From Geojedonia litorea (GTDB lineage Bacteria > Bacteroidota > Bacteroidia > Flavobacteriales > Flavobacteriaceae): 64,000 bases of DNA. The position numbers were made by a program, and so were the translations under genes. Location: contig NZ_JBHSGP010000012.1 of the NCBI RefSeq assembly GCF_042654525.1, forward strand, positions 62,001 to 126,000, written 5' to 3'. Below, piece after piece: positions 1 to 7,805 of this stretch. Each line of letters begins with the position of its first letter. Position 1 is the stretch's first letter. The notes beneath the pieces were generated by a model. The model was not told where the DNA came from, did no database searches, and worked only from the letters and a program-made list of their open reading frames with translations.

Positions 1-399
1 TTAGAAAACAATTTACGCAAACACTTAAATTTTGGTCATACACTAGGCCACGCCATTGAATCATACTTTTTAAGCCATCCTAATAAGAAAGAATTGTTAC
101 ATGGTGAAGCTATAGCAATTGGAATGATTATGGAGAGTTTTATTTCTTCTGAAATTTTAGGATTTTCAAAAGAAGACTTGTTAGACATTACCAATGTGTT
201 TAAAACTATTTATGGACATGAAACTATAGAAACTGAAGACCACCAGGCCATTATAGAGTTACTTAAATACGACAAAAAGAACGAACACGGAAACATCAAC
301 TTCGTACTTCTTGAGGCTATTGGCCAACCAAAAATCGATTGTTTAGTAGACAACACTTTACTTATAAAAGCATTTGAGTACTACAAAAATTTGAATTAA
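1..399 (+). CDS. aroB: 3-dehydroquinate synthase, C-terminal part (5' end outside window)
   Basis: This is the 3' end of the shikimate-pathway enzyme that cyclises DAHP to 3-dehydroquinate in the cytoplasm using NAD and a divalent metal. Frame 1 is open from base 1 and gives 132 residues. The segment NFGHTLGHAIE (residues 10-20) and the HGEA motif (34-37) carry the family's metal-binding histidines. The gene continues upstream of the window, so the internal Leu/Met codons near base 94 are not the start. The stop overlaps the stop of the convergent DinB-like gene by 4 bases. Identity is clear; only the N-terminal domain is missing from view. Confidence 0.93.
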   Translation, partial: LENNLRKHLNFGHTLGHAIESYFLSHPNKKELLHGEAIAIGMIMESFISSEILGFSKEDLLDITNVFKTIYGHETIETEDHQAIIELLKYDKKNEHGNINFVLLEAIGQPKIDCLVDNTLLIKAFEYYKNLN

Positions 400-923
400 C
401 TATTCAAATACCGCTCTTTAATCACATCACAATGATGGATTTCGTGTCCTATGATGATAAATCCTATAGCTCGAACGGAGATTGGACTGTTACTTGCTGT
501 CCCTAGTTGTATCAACATTTCATCAGAGAAACTATCAAATAAAGTAACCGTTGCCTGTCTTACAGCCGCATACTCATTCAATAATTGATCCAACGAACGA
601 TTATTCGCTTTACTTGGTAAAACATAGTCATCTTGTTCAAAACCAGGTAAGGGAGTTTGGTCCTCTCTTGCTATTCTTAATGCACGATACGCAAATACGC
701 GTTCTGCATCGATAAGATGCTGTATTATTTCTTTAATAGTCCATTTGCCTTTAGCATAACGATACTCAAGTTTCTCATTGGAGATCGATTTCAAAAAATT
801 AATCGTACGCTTACCACCTACTTTTAGACCACTTTTAAGGTCAAGTCCTGCAGTTTTATCTATATAAGTCCCATAATATGGATTGAATTCACCTGGTTTA
901 AGATTATCTTTTGTCATATTCAT
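396..923 (-). CDS. DinB-like (DinB superfamily) protein
   Basis: A 175-residue protein of the DinB/YfiT-like four-helix-bundle superfamily. These are often metal-dependent thiol or other small-molecule transferases, but the substrate cannot be read here. The family's spaced histidines are visible: one in IIQHLIDAE (about residue 69) and a pair in GHEIHHCD near the C-terminus, which would form the metal site. There is no signal peptide, so it is probably cytoplasmic. It is convergent with aroB and lies downstream of the Lrp gene, separated from it by a terminator. An in-frame ATG two codons in (917) is an equally possible start. Function unassigned. Confidence 0.8.
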   Translation of the reverse strand: MNMTKDNLKPGEFNPYYGTYIDKTAGLDLKSGLKVGGKRTINFLKSISNEKLEYRYAKGKWTIKEIIQHLIDAERVFAYRALRIAREDQTPLPGFEQDDYVLPSKANNRSLDQLLNEYAAVRQATVTLFDSFSDEMLIQLGTASNSPISVRAIGFIIIGHEIHHCDVIKERYLNS

Positions 924-949
924 TAAAATTAATCATTAAAATTAATAAA

Positions 950-983
950 AAAACCCATGATTACGAATGTAAATCATGGGTTA
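950..983 (-). terminator. Rho-independent terminator after the Lrp gene
   Basis: An 11-bp perfect stem (AACCCATGATT / AATCATGGGTT) with a 9-nt loop. Read on the minus strand it ends in a run of T. It lies 20 bases beyond the stop of the Lrp-type gene and before the start of the DinB-like gene, so the two are probably separate transcripts. Confidence 0.8.
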
Positions 984-1002
984 AATGTTGATTTAAATCG
1001 AA

Positions 1003-1482
1003 CTAAAGCTCATTAAAAATAGTGTGCATTAATCGCTTTTTATCATTGATGCTTTCTTCAAGAGAAATCATACTTTCTGTTCTATAAACCCCTTCTATAT
1101 CATCTAATAAAAAGATAATATCTTTGGCATGTGACGTATTTTTGGCTCTAATTTTACAGAAAATATTGAATTTCCCTGTGGTAATATGGGCAACGGTAAC
1201 ATACGGAATCTCATTGATTCTCTCCAACACAAACTTAGTTTGTGAAGTGTTATGTAAAAATACACCAACATAAGCTATAAACGAATAGCCTAGTTTTTTG
1301 TAATCTAAAGTTAAAGATGAGCCTTGAATGATACCGGCTTCTTCCATTTTTTTAACTCTGACATGAACAGTACCCGCCGAAATGATTAATTTTTTTGCAA
1401 TATCGGTAAACGGAACCCGAGTATTGTCAATTAACATGTCTAAAATTTGATGATCGACCTCATCTAATTTGAACTTACCCAT
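1003..1482 (-). CDS. Lrp/AsnC family transcriptional regulator
   Basis: A 159-residue regulator of the feast/famine family, which usually senses amino acids and binds DNA as dimers or octamers. The N-terminal winged HTH spans about residues 5-60 (LDEVDHQILDMLIDNTR, then an AGTVHVRVKKMEEAG recognition region). The C-terminal RAM/ligand domain spans about 68-150, including VGVFLH and a VAHITTGKFNIF strand. Length fits the family. The gene stands alone with its own promoter box and terminator. The effector and targets cannot be deduced. Confidence 0.93.
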   Translation of the reverse strand: MGKFKLDEVDHQILDMLIDNTRVPFTDIAKKLIISAGTVHVRVKKMEEAGIIQGSSLTLDYKKLGYSFIAYVGVFLHNTSQTKFVLERINEIPYVTVAHITTGKFNIFCKIRAKNTSHAKDIIFLLDDIEGVYRTESMISLEESINDKKRLMHTIFNEL

Positions 1483-1506
1483 TATTTTAGTTTATTAAAT
1501 TAAATA

Positions 1507-1514
1507 CAAAAATA
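1507..1514 (-). promoter_or_regulatory. -7 promoter box of the Lrp-type gene
   Basis: TATTTTTG on the minus strand, 25 bases before the start codon, matches the Bacteroidota -7 consensus TAnnTTTG. No TTG is seen at the expected -33 position. Confidence 0.55.
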
Positions 1515-1546
1515 ATAGAATTTTATTGAAGATAATGCATGTATTG

Positions 1547-2701
1547 TTAGATATTTTTCAATATCAATGAGAAATTCTCACTATTTATTGAAACGAAATC
1601 GATTTCGTCACCCACTTTTAGAGGTTCTGAATTTGCCTTTAAGACCTTGTTTTCCTTAGCATTAATCTCCTTATGGCCATAAAAACCATTTAAATCTTCA
1701 ATTTTTTCAACAATGGGCACAAATTGTATGCAATTTTCAATTAATTTCTCCTGAAATAGGATGGCTATATCTAAATTACCATATAAAGTTTGGGCATTTC
1801 TAATAATGATATCAAAAAAAAGCTTTTCATTTTGAGGAATTTTAAAATATTCTTGAAACCCACCTCCTTTAACCTCTACTGTGGCGATATAATGTATCCC
1901 AACTAATAGTGATTTAAATATAAAACGTCTTGTTACCTCTCGTGGGTAGTCCTTAGCATAATGCCCAGCTTCAAAAAGTATTGTGGGCACATTATCACTT
2001 TGAAACGTGTCGCCAACACAATTTATATTAAATGAGTCGTCATACACGCCAACCTGATTAGGAATCTCCTCCTGAAGCACGCTGTTCATTTGAGCAATGA
2101 TTTCCATAGCTTTCTTCCGATTTTCAGTAACTGTACAGCATTCATCCTGCGCCGGTGCTAAAAAAGAAACTGTGGCTGACTTATTAGTCTTTCCTGCACT
2201 AAAAATAGTACGTTGACCATGAAGATTAAAACAAAAATCTGGCTTAAACGATTGATAAAAGTTCATCAAAACTCTACTTTCTGGTTGCGATTGATCTTGA
2301 GCATCCCGATTTAAATCAATCTCATTCGCATTAACACGAGTATAAGCTTTTGCACCATCAGGATTGAGCATAGGGATAATAGCAAGTGTGCAAGACTTTA
2401 AAATGCATTTGATATGATGATCATCACAGTGTTTAAGTACATTCAATAAATCAAAAAGGGCTTTTGTAGTTGTACTTTCATTCCCATGCATTTGTGACCA
2501 CATGAATATCTTTGTTTGGCCCGTTCCTAACAATATCACTTCTATAGATTCACCTAAAACGGATTCTCCAATACTTTTTATTTCAAAAGCACTATTATGT
2601 TTTTTAAGAAGTGGATTAATGTGATCATGCGTAATATAACGATGAGAAAGCGAACTTTCTTTATAGGTATTAAACCATTGATTAAGCAGGGATATTGTCA
2701 T
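1547..2701 (-). CDS. M14 family zinc carboxypeptidase-like protein
   Basis: A zinc peptidase-like protein of the carboxypeptidase A (M14) fold. With the ATG at 2701 as start (384 residues), zinc ligands are H72 and E75 in MHGNES and H161 in NLHGQ. The likely catalytic glutamate is E244 in FEAGHY. The longer reading frame begins at a TTG (2722) that falls inside the probable -7 promoter box, so I prefer 2701. No signal peptide is seen, so it probably acts in the cytoplasm. The C-terminal about 80 residues are a small all-beta region. It is transcribed divergently from the XRE regulator, which may control it. Substrate unknown. Confidence 0.87.
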   Translation of the reverse strand: MTISLLNQWFNTYKESSLSHRYITHDHINPLLKKHNSAFEIKSIGESVLGESIEVILLGTGQTKIFMWSQMHGNESTTTKALFDLLNVLKHCDDHHIKCILKSCTLAIIPMLNPDGAKAYTRVNANEIDLNRDAQDQSQPESRVLMNFYQSFKPDFCFNLHGQRTIFSAGKTNKSATVSFLAPAQDECCTVTENRKKAMEIIAQMNSVLQEEIPNQVGVYDDSFNINCVGDTFQSDNVPTILFEAGHYAKDYPREVTRRFIFKSLLVGIHYIATVEVKGGGFQEYFKIPQNEKLFFDIIIRNAQTLYGNLDIAILFQEKLIENCIQFVPIVEKIEDLNGFYGHKEINAKENKVLKANSEPLKVGDEIDFVSINSENFSLILKNI

Positions 2702-2717
2702 TGGTATTTTGATAGGA

Positions 2718-2753
2718 TACAAATGTAAACATTTACGAATTTACATTTGTAAA
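2718..2753. promoter_or_regulatory. Inverted repeat with promoter boxes on both strands (candidate operator)
   Basis: Twelve-base perfect arms TACAAATGTAAA (2718-2729) and TTTACATTTGTA (2740-2751) are separated by 10 bases. Each arm contains TACATTTG, a match to the -7 box TAnnTTTG: on the minus strand at 2729-2722 (for the M14 gene) and on the plus strand at 2742-2749. The right arm extends into a smaller palindrome, TTTACA-TT-TGTAAA (2740-2753). A related palindrome lies just upstream of the XRE gene. This looks like an operator for a dimeric regulator, with the adjacent XRE protein as first candidate. Confidence 0.5.
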
Positions 2754-2880
2754 CATAAAAATTGATTGTTTTGTACACATCATTAAACAAATATATCAGC
2801 CATGCAGTATTGATCAGCACAATAATTGTGTTTAATATTTTTTAAACATTTAATGTATTATATATCAATTGTTTATTAGG

Positions 2881-2892
2881 CTTTATATAAAG
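2881..2892. repeat. 12-bp perfect palindrome in the M14-XRE intergenic region
   Basis: CTTTATATAAAG is a perfect palindrome in the 292-base gap between the M14 and XRE genes. The rest of that gap is very AT-rich and I see no RNA gene in it. Such a short AT palindrome can arise by chance. Confidence 0.3.
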
Positions 2893-2952
2893 TTTTTATT
2901 TTATTATAAAGTAAATAATATGTTAAAATATAAGCTGAATTTAAGTGAATTA

Positions 2953-2966
2953 GTTACATTTGTAAC
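2953..2966 (+). promoter_or_regulatory. -7 box and palindromic operator of the XRE gene
   Basis: GTTACA-TT-TGTAAC is a perfect 6+6 inverted repeat that contains the -7 box TACATTTG (2955-2962), 31 bases before the XRE start codon. It shares the core TTACATTTGTA with the repeat at 2718-2753. A repressor bound here would cover the promoter. Confidence 0.5.
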
Positions 2967-2993
2967 ACCTGATTTCAAATATACAAGTTTACA

Positions 2994-3368
2994 ATGATAA
3001 ACAGTGAAGATTTCACAAAACGACTGCAAAAAGTAATGGATTTTTATGGTGAATCCTCTTCATCTTTTGCTGAAAAAATTGGCGTTCAACGTTCAAGCAT
3101 TTCACATATTTTATCGGGTAGAAATAAACCAAGTTTAGATTTTGTCCTCAAAATCCTCTCCTCTTTTCCTGAAGTTGAATTATACTGGCTTTTAAACGGC
3201 AAGGGTGTATTTCCTACTTCTACAGATAACAAACCATTAAAAGTTACTACAAATAAGTTAGAATCGACTCCAACACATCAACAGGTTACTGAAAAGTTAG
3301 ATAAAGACATTGAGCGCATCGTCATTTTTTATAAGGATGGTAGCTTTAAAAACTTCGATAATTTGTAA
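2994..3368 (+). CDS. XRE-family helix-turn-helix regulator
   Basis: A 124-residue DNA-binding protein. An XRE/Cro-C1 type HTH occupies about residues 6-66, with SFAEKIGVQRSSISHILSGR as the HTH core and the flavobacterial ending VELYWLLNGKG. The rest is a short polar tail with no recognisable effector domain. It is divergent from the M14 peptidase gene and sits beside two related palindromes overlapping promoter boxes, which suggests autoregulation and possibly control of the peptidase. A stand-alone housekeeping role is equally possible. Confidence 0.88.
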   Translation: MINSEDFTKRLQKVMDFYGESSSSFAEKIGVQRSSISHILSGRNKPSLDFVLKILSSFPEVELYWLLNGKGVFPTSTDNKPLKVTTNKLESTPTHQQVTEKLDKDIERIVIFYKDGSFKNFDNL

Positions 3369-3431
3369 CAAACCCAATTAATTTTCAATTACTAAATTCT
3401 CATAAAGGATGATTTTACAATTATTCTTTAG

Positions 3432-3439
3432 TAATTTTG
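3432..3439 (+). promoter_or_regulatory. -7 promoter box of the 128-aa lipoprotein gene
   Basis: TAATTTTG matches TAnnTTTG and lies 16 bases before the start codon at 3456. No clear -33 TTG is present. Confidence 0.5.
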
Positions 3440-3455
3440 TTGAAAATTAGGCTGA

Positions 3456-3842
3456 ATGAAATTTATAGCACTATTATTTCTAGTCTTGACACTAAATTCA
3501 TGTTTTCAGCATTCTAGAGACTGTCAGGACTACAAAACGGGAACTTTTCAATTTAATTACACAATAAATGGTATTGAAAAAACCGGAATGTTTAAACGTA
3601 CAGATTCTTATAGCATCGATTATTTCGATAACAAAATTGACTCTTCTTCAGTGCGATGGATTAACGATTGTGAGTTTGTATTGAAGAAAATTAATCCTAA
3701 AAGCAGAGCTGAAGAAGATGCGATACATATGAAAATATTATCAACAACCGATAGCAGCTATACGTTTGAATATCAATTAGCCTTAAAAAAACCTAATCAG
3801 AATCAAATTGTAAAAAAAGGCCTTGCCATTAAAATAGAATAG
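3456..3842 (+). CDS. Conserved small lipoprotein, unknown function
   Basis: A 128-residue protein with a lipoprotein signal: hydrophobic residues 3-13, then LNSC with the modified cysteine at about position 16. The mature part is a small beta-rich domain with two further cysteines (in RDCQDY and INDCEF) that could form a disulfide. I do not recognise a characterised family, although the GTFQFNY...RW.NDCEF pattern recalls small flavobacterial lipoproteins of unknown role that lie beside TerC. It ends 4 bases before the TerC start and is very likely co-transcribed with it. Location would be periplasmic or outer membrane. Confidence 0.78.
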   Translation: MKFIALLFLVLTLNSCFQHSRDCQDYKTGTFQFNYTINGIEKTGMFKRTDSYSIDYFDNKIDSSSVRWINDCEFVLKKINPKSRAEEDAIHMKILSTTDSSYTFEYQLALKKPNQNQIVKKGLAIKIE

Positions 3843-3846
3843 AACA

Positions 3847-4644
3847 ATGTTAGAATTTTTGCTTTCAAGTGATGCCATCATGGCCTTGATTACCTTAACG
3901 TTTTTAGAAATAATTTTAGGAATTGACAATATTGTTTTTATATCAATTGCGGCAAACAAATTGCCTGAAAATCAACGGAATAAAGTTACAAATATTGGAC
4001 TATTATTGGCAATGGCACAACGTGTTATACTTTTATTTTTTGTATCCTTTTTAATTGGTCTGAACAAACCATTTTATGAAATAGACACTTCATGGCTGAC
4101 AACTTCAGTGAGCTGGCAAGGTATAATACTACTAGGTGGTGGATTGTTTTTAATTTTCAAAAGTACATCAGAGATTAAGCATAAAGTAGAAAGCCCAAAG
4201 GAAGAAGATCTAAAAAACAAAAAAATAACCTCACTTTCTCAAGCCATAATACAAATCCTTTTAATTGACTTTATCTTTTCTATTGACTCTATTTTAACTG
4301 CTGTTGGGATGACTAACAATTTACATCAAAATCATAATTATAATTTGGTGTTAATGGTTATAGCGGTGGTAATTTCAATAATTGTTATGATTGCCTTCGC
4401 TAACCCCATACGAAAGTTTATAGACAAACACCCAAGTATGCAGCTTTTGGGATTGGCGTTTTTAATTCTAATCGGATTTATGTTAATTACCGAAGCCGCC
4501 CATTTATCTCATACCAAGTTTTTAGGAAATACCGTTGGTGCCATCCCTAAAGGCTATTTGTATTTTGCCATTGCATTCTCCCTATTTGTAGAGTTTTTGA
4601 GCCTTAGAATTGATAAGAAAAAGAAACCTAAAATTGAAAGTTAG
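3847..4644 (+). CDS. TerC family integral membrane protein
   Basis: A 265-residue polytopic membrane protein of the TerC family. Family members act in metal (Mn/Ca) efflux, tellurite resistance, or membrane protein and metal homeostasis. The two signature acidic membrane motifs are visible: LEIILGIDNIVF (about residues 20-31) and LIDFIFSIDSILTAVGM (about 139-155), in the two halves of the pseudo-repeat. About seven membrane segments are expected. It follows the small lipoprotein gene by 4 bases, so the two are probably one operon. It converges on parC. Substrate not determinable. Confidence 0.92.
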   Translation: MLEFLLSSDAIMALITLTFLEIILGIDNIVFISIAANKLPENQRNKVTNIGLLLAMAQRVILLFFVSFLIGLNKPFYEIDTSWLTTSVSWQGIILLGGGLFLIFKSTSEIKHKVESPKEEDLKNKKITSLSQAIIQILLIDFIFSIDSILTAVGMTNNLHQNHNYNLVLMVIAVVISIIVMIAFANPIRKFIDKHPSMQLLGLAFLILIGFMLITEAAHLSHTKFLGNTVGAIPKGYLYFAIAFSLFVEFLSLRIDKKKKPKIES

Positions 4645-4656
4645 TACTGAATAAAA

Positions 4657-7323
4657 TCAAAAAAGAGTAATCTGCCCCTTACCATCTTTATTCCCGATAT
4701 CATCATCGTCAGTAGTAGACTTTGATGCTTCATTAGAGGTAGTTGTTTCATTTTTAGATTCATTAGAAACCTCTGTTTCACCTACAACTTCAATTTCCTC
4801 TGCAGGAATTTCTTCTGGAGCATCATAGGGCAAAGGGTCTAATAAATTTATCTGATTTACCTTTTCTTTAGTAAGCTGATTGCCTAAAGCCGTTATTCCT
4901 TTTATGGCTATAAATTCTTCGAGATTCACTATAAGATTGTCTTTGCGGTCCTTACCTCGTTCTTTTGTAAACTCTACTTCGGCCAGAGGTTTCCAATCGG
5001 TTGAAACAATTTCCAAATGCGATTTAGAATGATCAGAAATAAAAACTTCTTCCTTGTTTTCATTTTCAATTAGAAAACGTTTTACAAAATAGCGCTCTTT
5101 TTCTCCATCAAAATAGATTACTGAAATGGGTTTTTTAGGCACCCATTTTTCTAACACAATCATATCATCATCAAAGTGAGTTGTCAGTTCAGGCAATATA
5201 GTTTTTACTGTACCCGATTGCGTTATTACCAGCAATCTGTCTTCACCTCTAAATTCGCCTATAAGCTCACCACGTTCATCAACATTTAAACGTTGTACAG
5301 CATCGTCAAACCAAATTTTACGCGGCTTTAAAGTAGAAACACCCTTTTCTTTGAGTTCTATTTTTTTAACCGAATATTTAGTAACTAAATTTCCTTTTGA
5401 AGCACGACCTTTTATAAGAACTTCAGCAAAATCTAAATCCCATTTCAGCTTTTTTATACTTCCAACTTGTCGTAAGAACACTGTAACCACTTCGGCTTCA
5501 CCATTTGGATTAGCAGAAAAATACCATACTACAGAATTTGAACTACCATTGGTCAAGTCGTATTCTTTATCACGAGTTGTACCTGTAACGTAAAAACGCT
5601 TTACATAAGTTGGCCCACCTTTACCATCACGATAAATCATGTTGTAAATGGTACGTTTATCTTTTTTCTTGAATACAGCGACATGAATAATATCCTTGCC
5701 AACAAAGGTTTTTGCATCCACCTTGGTAATCATCATTTTACCATCTTTGGTGAATACAATGATATCATCAATATCACTACAATCGCATACATATTCATCG
5801 CGCTTTAAAGAGGTGCCTATAAAACCTTCTTCCCTGTTGACATAAAGCTTTGTATTTCTAATAACTACTTTAGTAGCATCTACATCGTCAAATGTGCGGA
5901 TTTCGGTTTTTCGTTCTCTACCAGCTCCATAGTCCTTTTTTAGTCTTGTAAAATAGGCAATCGCATAATCTATTAGGTTGGCTAAATGATGCTTTATTTC
6001 TGCAATTTGATCTTCTAGGGCATCAATTTTTTGTTGAGCCTTATCTATATCAAATTTTGAAATACGTTTAATTCTGATTTCGGTTAACCGTACTATATCG
6101 TCTTCTGTAATGGCTCGTTTCAGGTGTTTAATGTGTGGCTGAAGTCCTTTATCAATAGCTTGAATCACGCCTTCCCAAGTTTCTTCTTCTTCAATGTCGC
6201 GATAGATACGTTTTTCTATAAAAATACGCTCTAAAGAAGCAAAATGCCATTGTTCTTCAAGTTCGTTGAGTTTAACTTCTAAATCACTTTTTAAAAGTTG
6301 AACTGTATTGTCTGTTGAACGTCGCAACATTTCAGAAACACCAACAAACAGCGGTTTATTATCTTCAATTACACAACCCAAAGGCGATATAGAAACTTCG
6401 CAATTTGTGAAAGCATAAAGTGCATCAATTGTTTTGTCTGGTGAAATACCTGAAGGCAAATGAACCAGAATTTCAACATCGGCTGCAGTATTGTCCTCTA
6501 TTTTCTTAATCTTGATTTTACCTTTGTCATTGGCCTTTAAAATAGAATCTATCAACGAAGAGGTGTTAGTACTAAACGGAATCTCGGTAATGACCAAGGT
6601 GTACTTATCTAATTGCGATATTTTAGCACGAACTCTAACTCGACCGCCTCGCATTCCGTCATTGTAATTGCTAAAATCTGCAATTCCGGCGGTAGGAAAG
6701 TCAGGATACAAAGTAAAGCGCTTTCCATTTAAATGTTTTATTGAAGCATCGATGAGTTCAATAAAATTGTGCGGCAAAATTTTTGTGGATAGACCAACGG
6801 CGATCCCCTCTCCTCCTTGCGCTAATAATAAAGGAAACATTACGGGAAGATTTACTGGCTCTTTACGTCGACCATCGTAACTAGCCTGCCAACTTGTGAT
6901 TTTAGGGTTATAAACAACGTCTAAAGCAAATTTTGAAAGTCTAGCTTCAATATATCTAGATGCAGCGGCACTGTCCCCTGTTAATATGTTTCCCCAGTTA
7001 CCTTGGGTGTCTATCAGCAAATCTTTTTGCCCTATTTGCACCATGGCATCGGCTATACTAGCATCTCCATGGGGATGATACTGCATAGTGTGACCAACAA
7101 TATTTGCAACCTTATTATAACGACCATCATCGAGGTCTTTCATCGAATGCATGATTCGGCGTTGTACGGGCTTAAATCCATCTTCTATGGCTGGTACTGC
7201 ACGTTCTAAAATCACATAAGATGCATAATCTAAAAACCAATCCTTATACATTCCAGTAACCCTTGTAATGGTTTCCTGGTTGTCATCATGTTCAGTGTTC
7301 AAGTCGTCGTTCTCTTCTATCAT
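4657..7323 (-). CDS. parC: DNA topoisomerase IV subunit A
   Basis: The breakage-reunion subunit of type IIA topoisomerase, which decatenates daughter chromosomes with ParE. It has 888 residues. The winged-helix/tower part begins at about residue 30 (YASYVILERAVPAIEDGFKPVQRR), and the catalytic tyrosine is Y124 in AASRYIE. The C-terminal domain is a beta-pinwheel, as expected for ParC, followed by an acidic, Ser/Thr/Asp-rich tail after about residue 840 that ends in ITLF. The start codon shares one base with the stop of the preceding membrane-protein gene (TAATG), so translation is probably coupled. The order parE-X-parC on one transcript supports topoisomerase IV rather than gyrase A. Confidence 0.95.
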   Translation of the reverse strand: MIEENDDLNTEHDDNQETITRVTGMYKDWFLDYASYVILERAVPAIEDGFKPVQRRIMHSMKDLDDGRYNKVANIVGHTMQYHPHGDASIADAMVQIGQKDLLIDTQGNWGNILTGDSAAASRYIEARLSKFALDVVYNPKITSWQASYDGRRKEPVNLPVMFPLLLAQGGEGIAVGLSTKILPHNFIELIDASIKHLNGKRFTLYPDFPTAGIADFSNYNDGMRGGRVRVRAKISQLDKYTLVITEIPFSTNTSSLIDSILKANDKGKIKIKKIEDNTAADVEILVHLPSGISPDKTIDALYAFTNCEVSISPLGCVIEDNKPLFVGVSEMLRRSTDNTVQLLKSDLEVKLNELEEQWHFASLERIFIEKRIYRDIEEEETWEGVIQAIDKGLQPHIKHLKRAITEDDIVRLTEIRIKRISKFDIDKAQQKIDALEDQIAEIKHHLANLIDYAIAYFTRLKKDYGAGRERKTEIRTFDDVDATKVVIRNTKLYVNREEGFIGTSLKRDEYVCDCSDIDDIIVFTKDGKMMITKVDAKTFVGKDIIHVAVFKKKDKRTIYNMIYRDGKGGPTYVKRFYVTGTTRDKEYDLTNGSSNSVVWYFSANPNGEAEVVTVFLRQVGSIKKLKWDLDFAEVLIKGRASKGNLVTKYSVKKIELKEKGVSTLKPRKIWFDDAVQRLNVDERGELIGEFRGEDRLLVITQSGTVKTILPELTTHFDDDMIVLEKWVPKKPISVIYFDGEKERYFVKRFLIENENKEEVFISDHSKSHLEIVSTDWKPLAEVEFTKERGKDRKDNLIVNLEEFIAIKGITALGNQLTKEKVNQINLLDPLPYDAPEEIPAEEIEVVGETEVSNESKNETTTSNEASKSTTDDDDIGNKDGKGQITLF

Positions 7324-7805
7324 TAACTATTAGATTTTTTATTTAATTTGATCATTTTGCTCAATGATTGCCTAATATATCTTCTTTTCTTTCTATTAAC
7401 AAGTGTTACGTTAAACACTTCCTTACGTTTATTACCTTTTCGATCCTTTACATAAATGACAAGTGTTTTATAAAATAGGTAATTATAAAATTTATATGCC
7501 AATAAATTTTCCTTACTGAACTCTATTCTATGTTCTCTGTAATTAAAGTGATCAGACAATAATAAGCCTTTGTTTATAATAACCACCTTTATTCCGTCAC
7601 TATCATATTCAAAATATTTTGAAATAAAATGAACCAAAAAAAACAGCACAATAAATGCAGTAAGAATTATAAAAAACGTTAGCGTTGGATTACTGGTTAA
7701 ATCACTAAAAGCACTAAAAACCGTAGCTAAAAAAATGGCAAACACTATCAGCACAAAATATACCGATATAATGACGTTTTTAACTTTAGAGTTGTTAGTC
7801 CGCAT
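7323..7805 (-). CDS. Small membrane protein between parE and parC
   Basis: A 160-residue protein with two hydrophobic segments (about residues 10-32 and 43-63). A cytoplasmic part of about 95 residues follows, rich in aromatic and basic residues, beginning KYFEYDSDGIKVVIINKG and ending in a Lys/Arg-rich tail. The soluble part resembles small beta-sandwich membrane-associated domains of the bacterial PH type, but I cannot prove this. The start overlaps the 3' end of parE by 11 bases and the stop overlaps the parC start by 1, so it is embedded in the topoisomerase IV operon. Function unknown; a role in localising or balancing the enzyme is speculation. Confidence 0.82.
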   Translation of the reverse strand: MRTNNSKVKNVIISVYFVLIVFAIFLATVFSAFSDLTSNPTLTFFIILTAFIVLFFLVHFISKYFEYDSDGIKVVIINKGLLLSDHFNYREHRIEFSKENLLAYKFYNYLFYKTLVIYVKDRKGNKRKEVFNVTLVNRKKRRYIRQSLSKMIKLNKKSNS

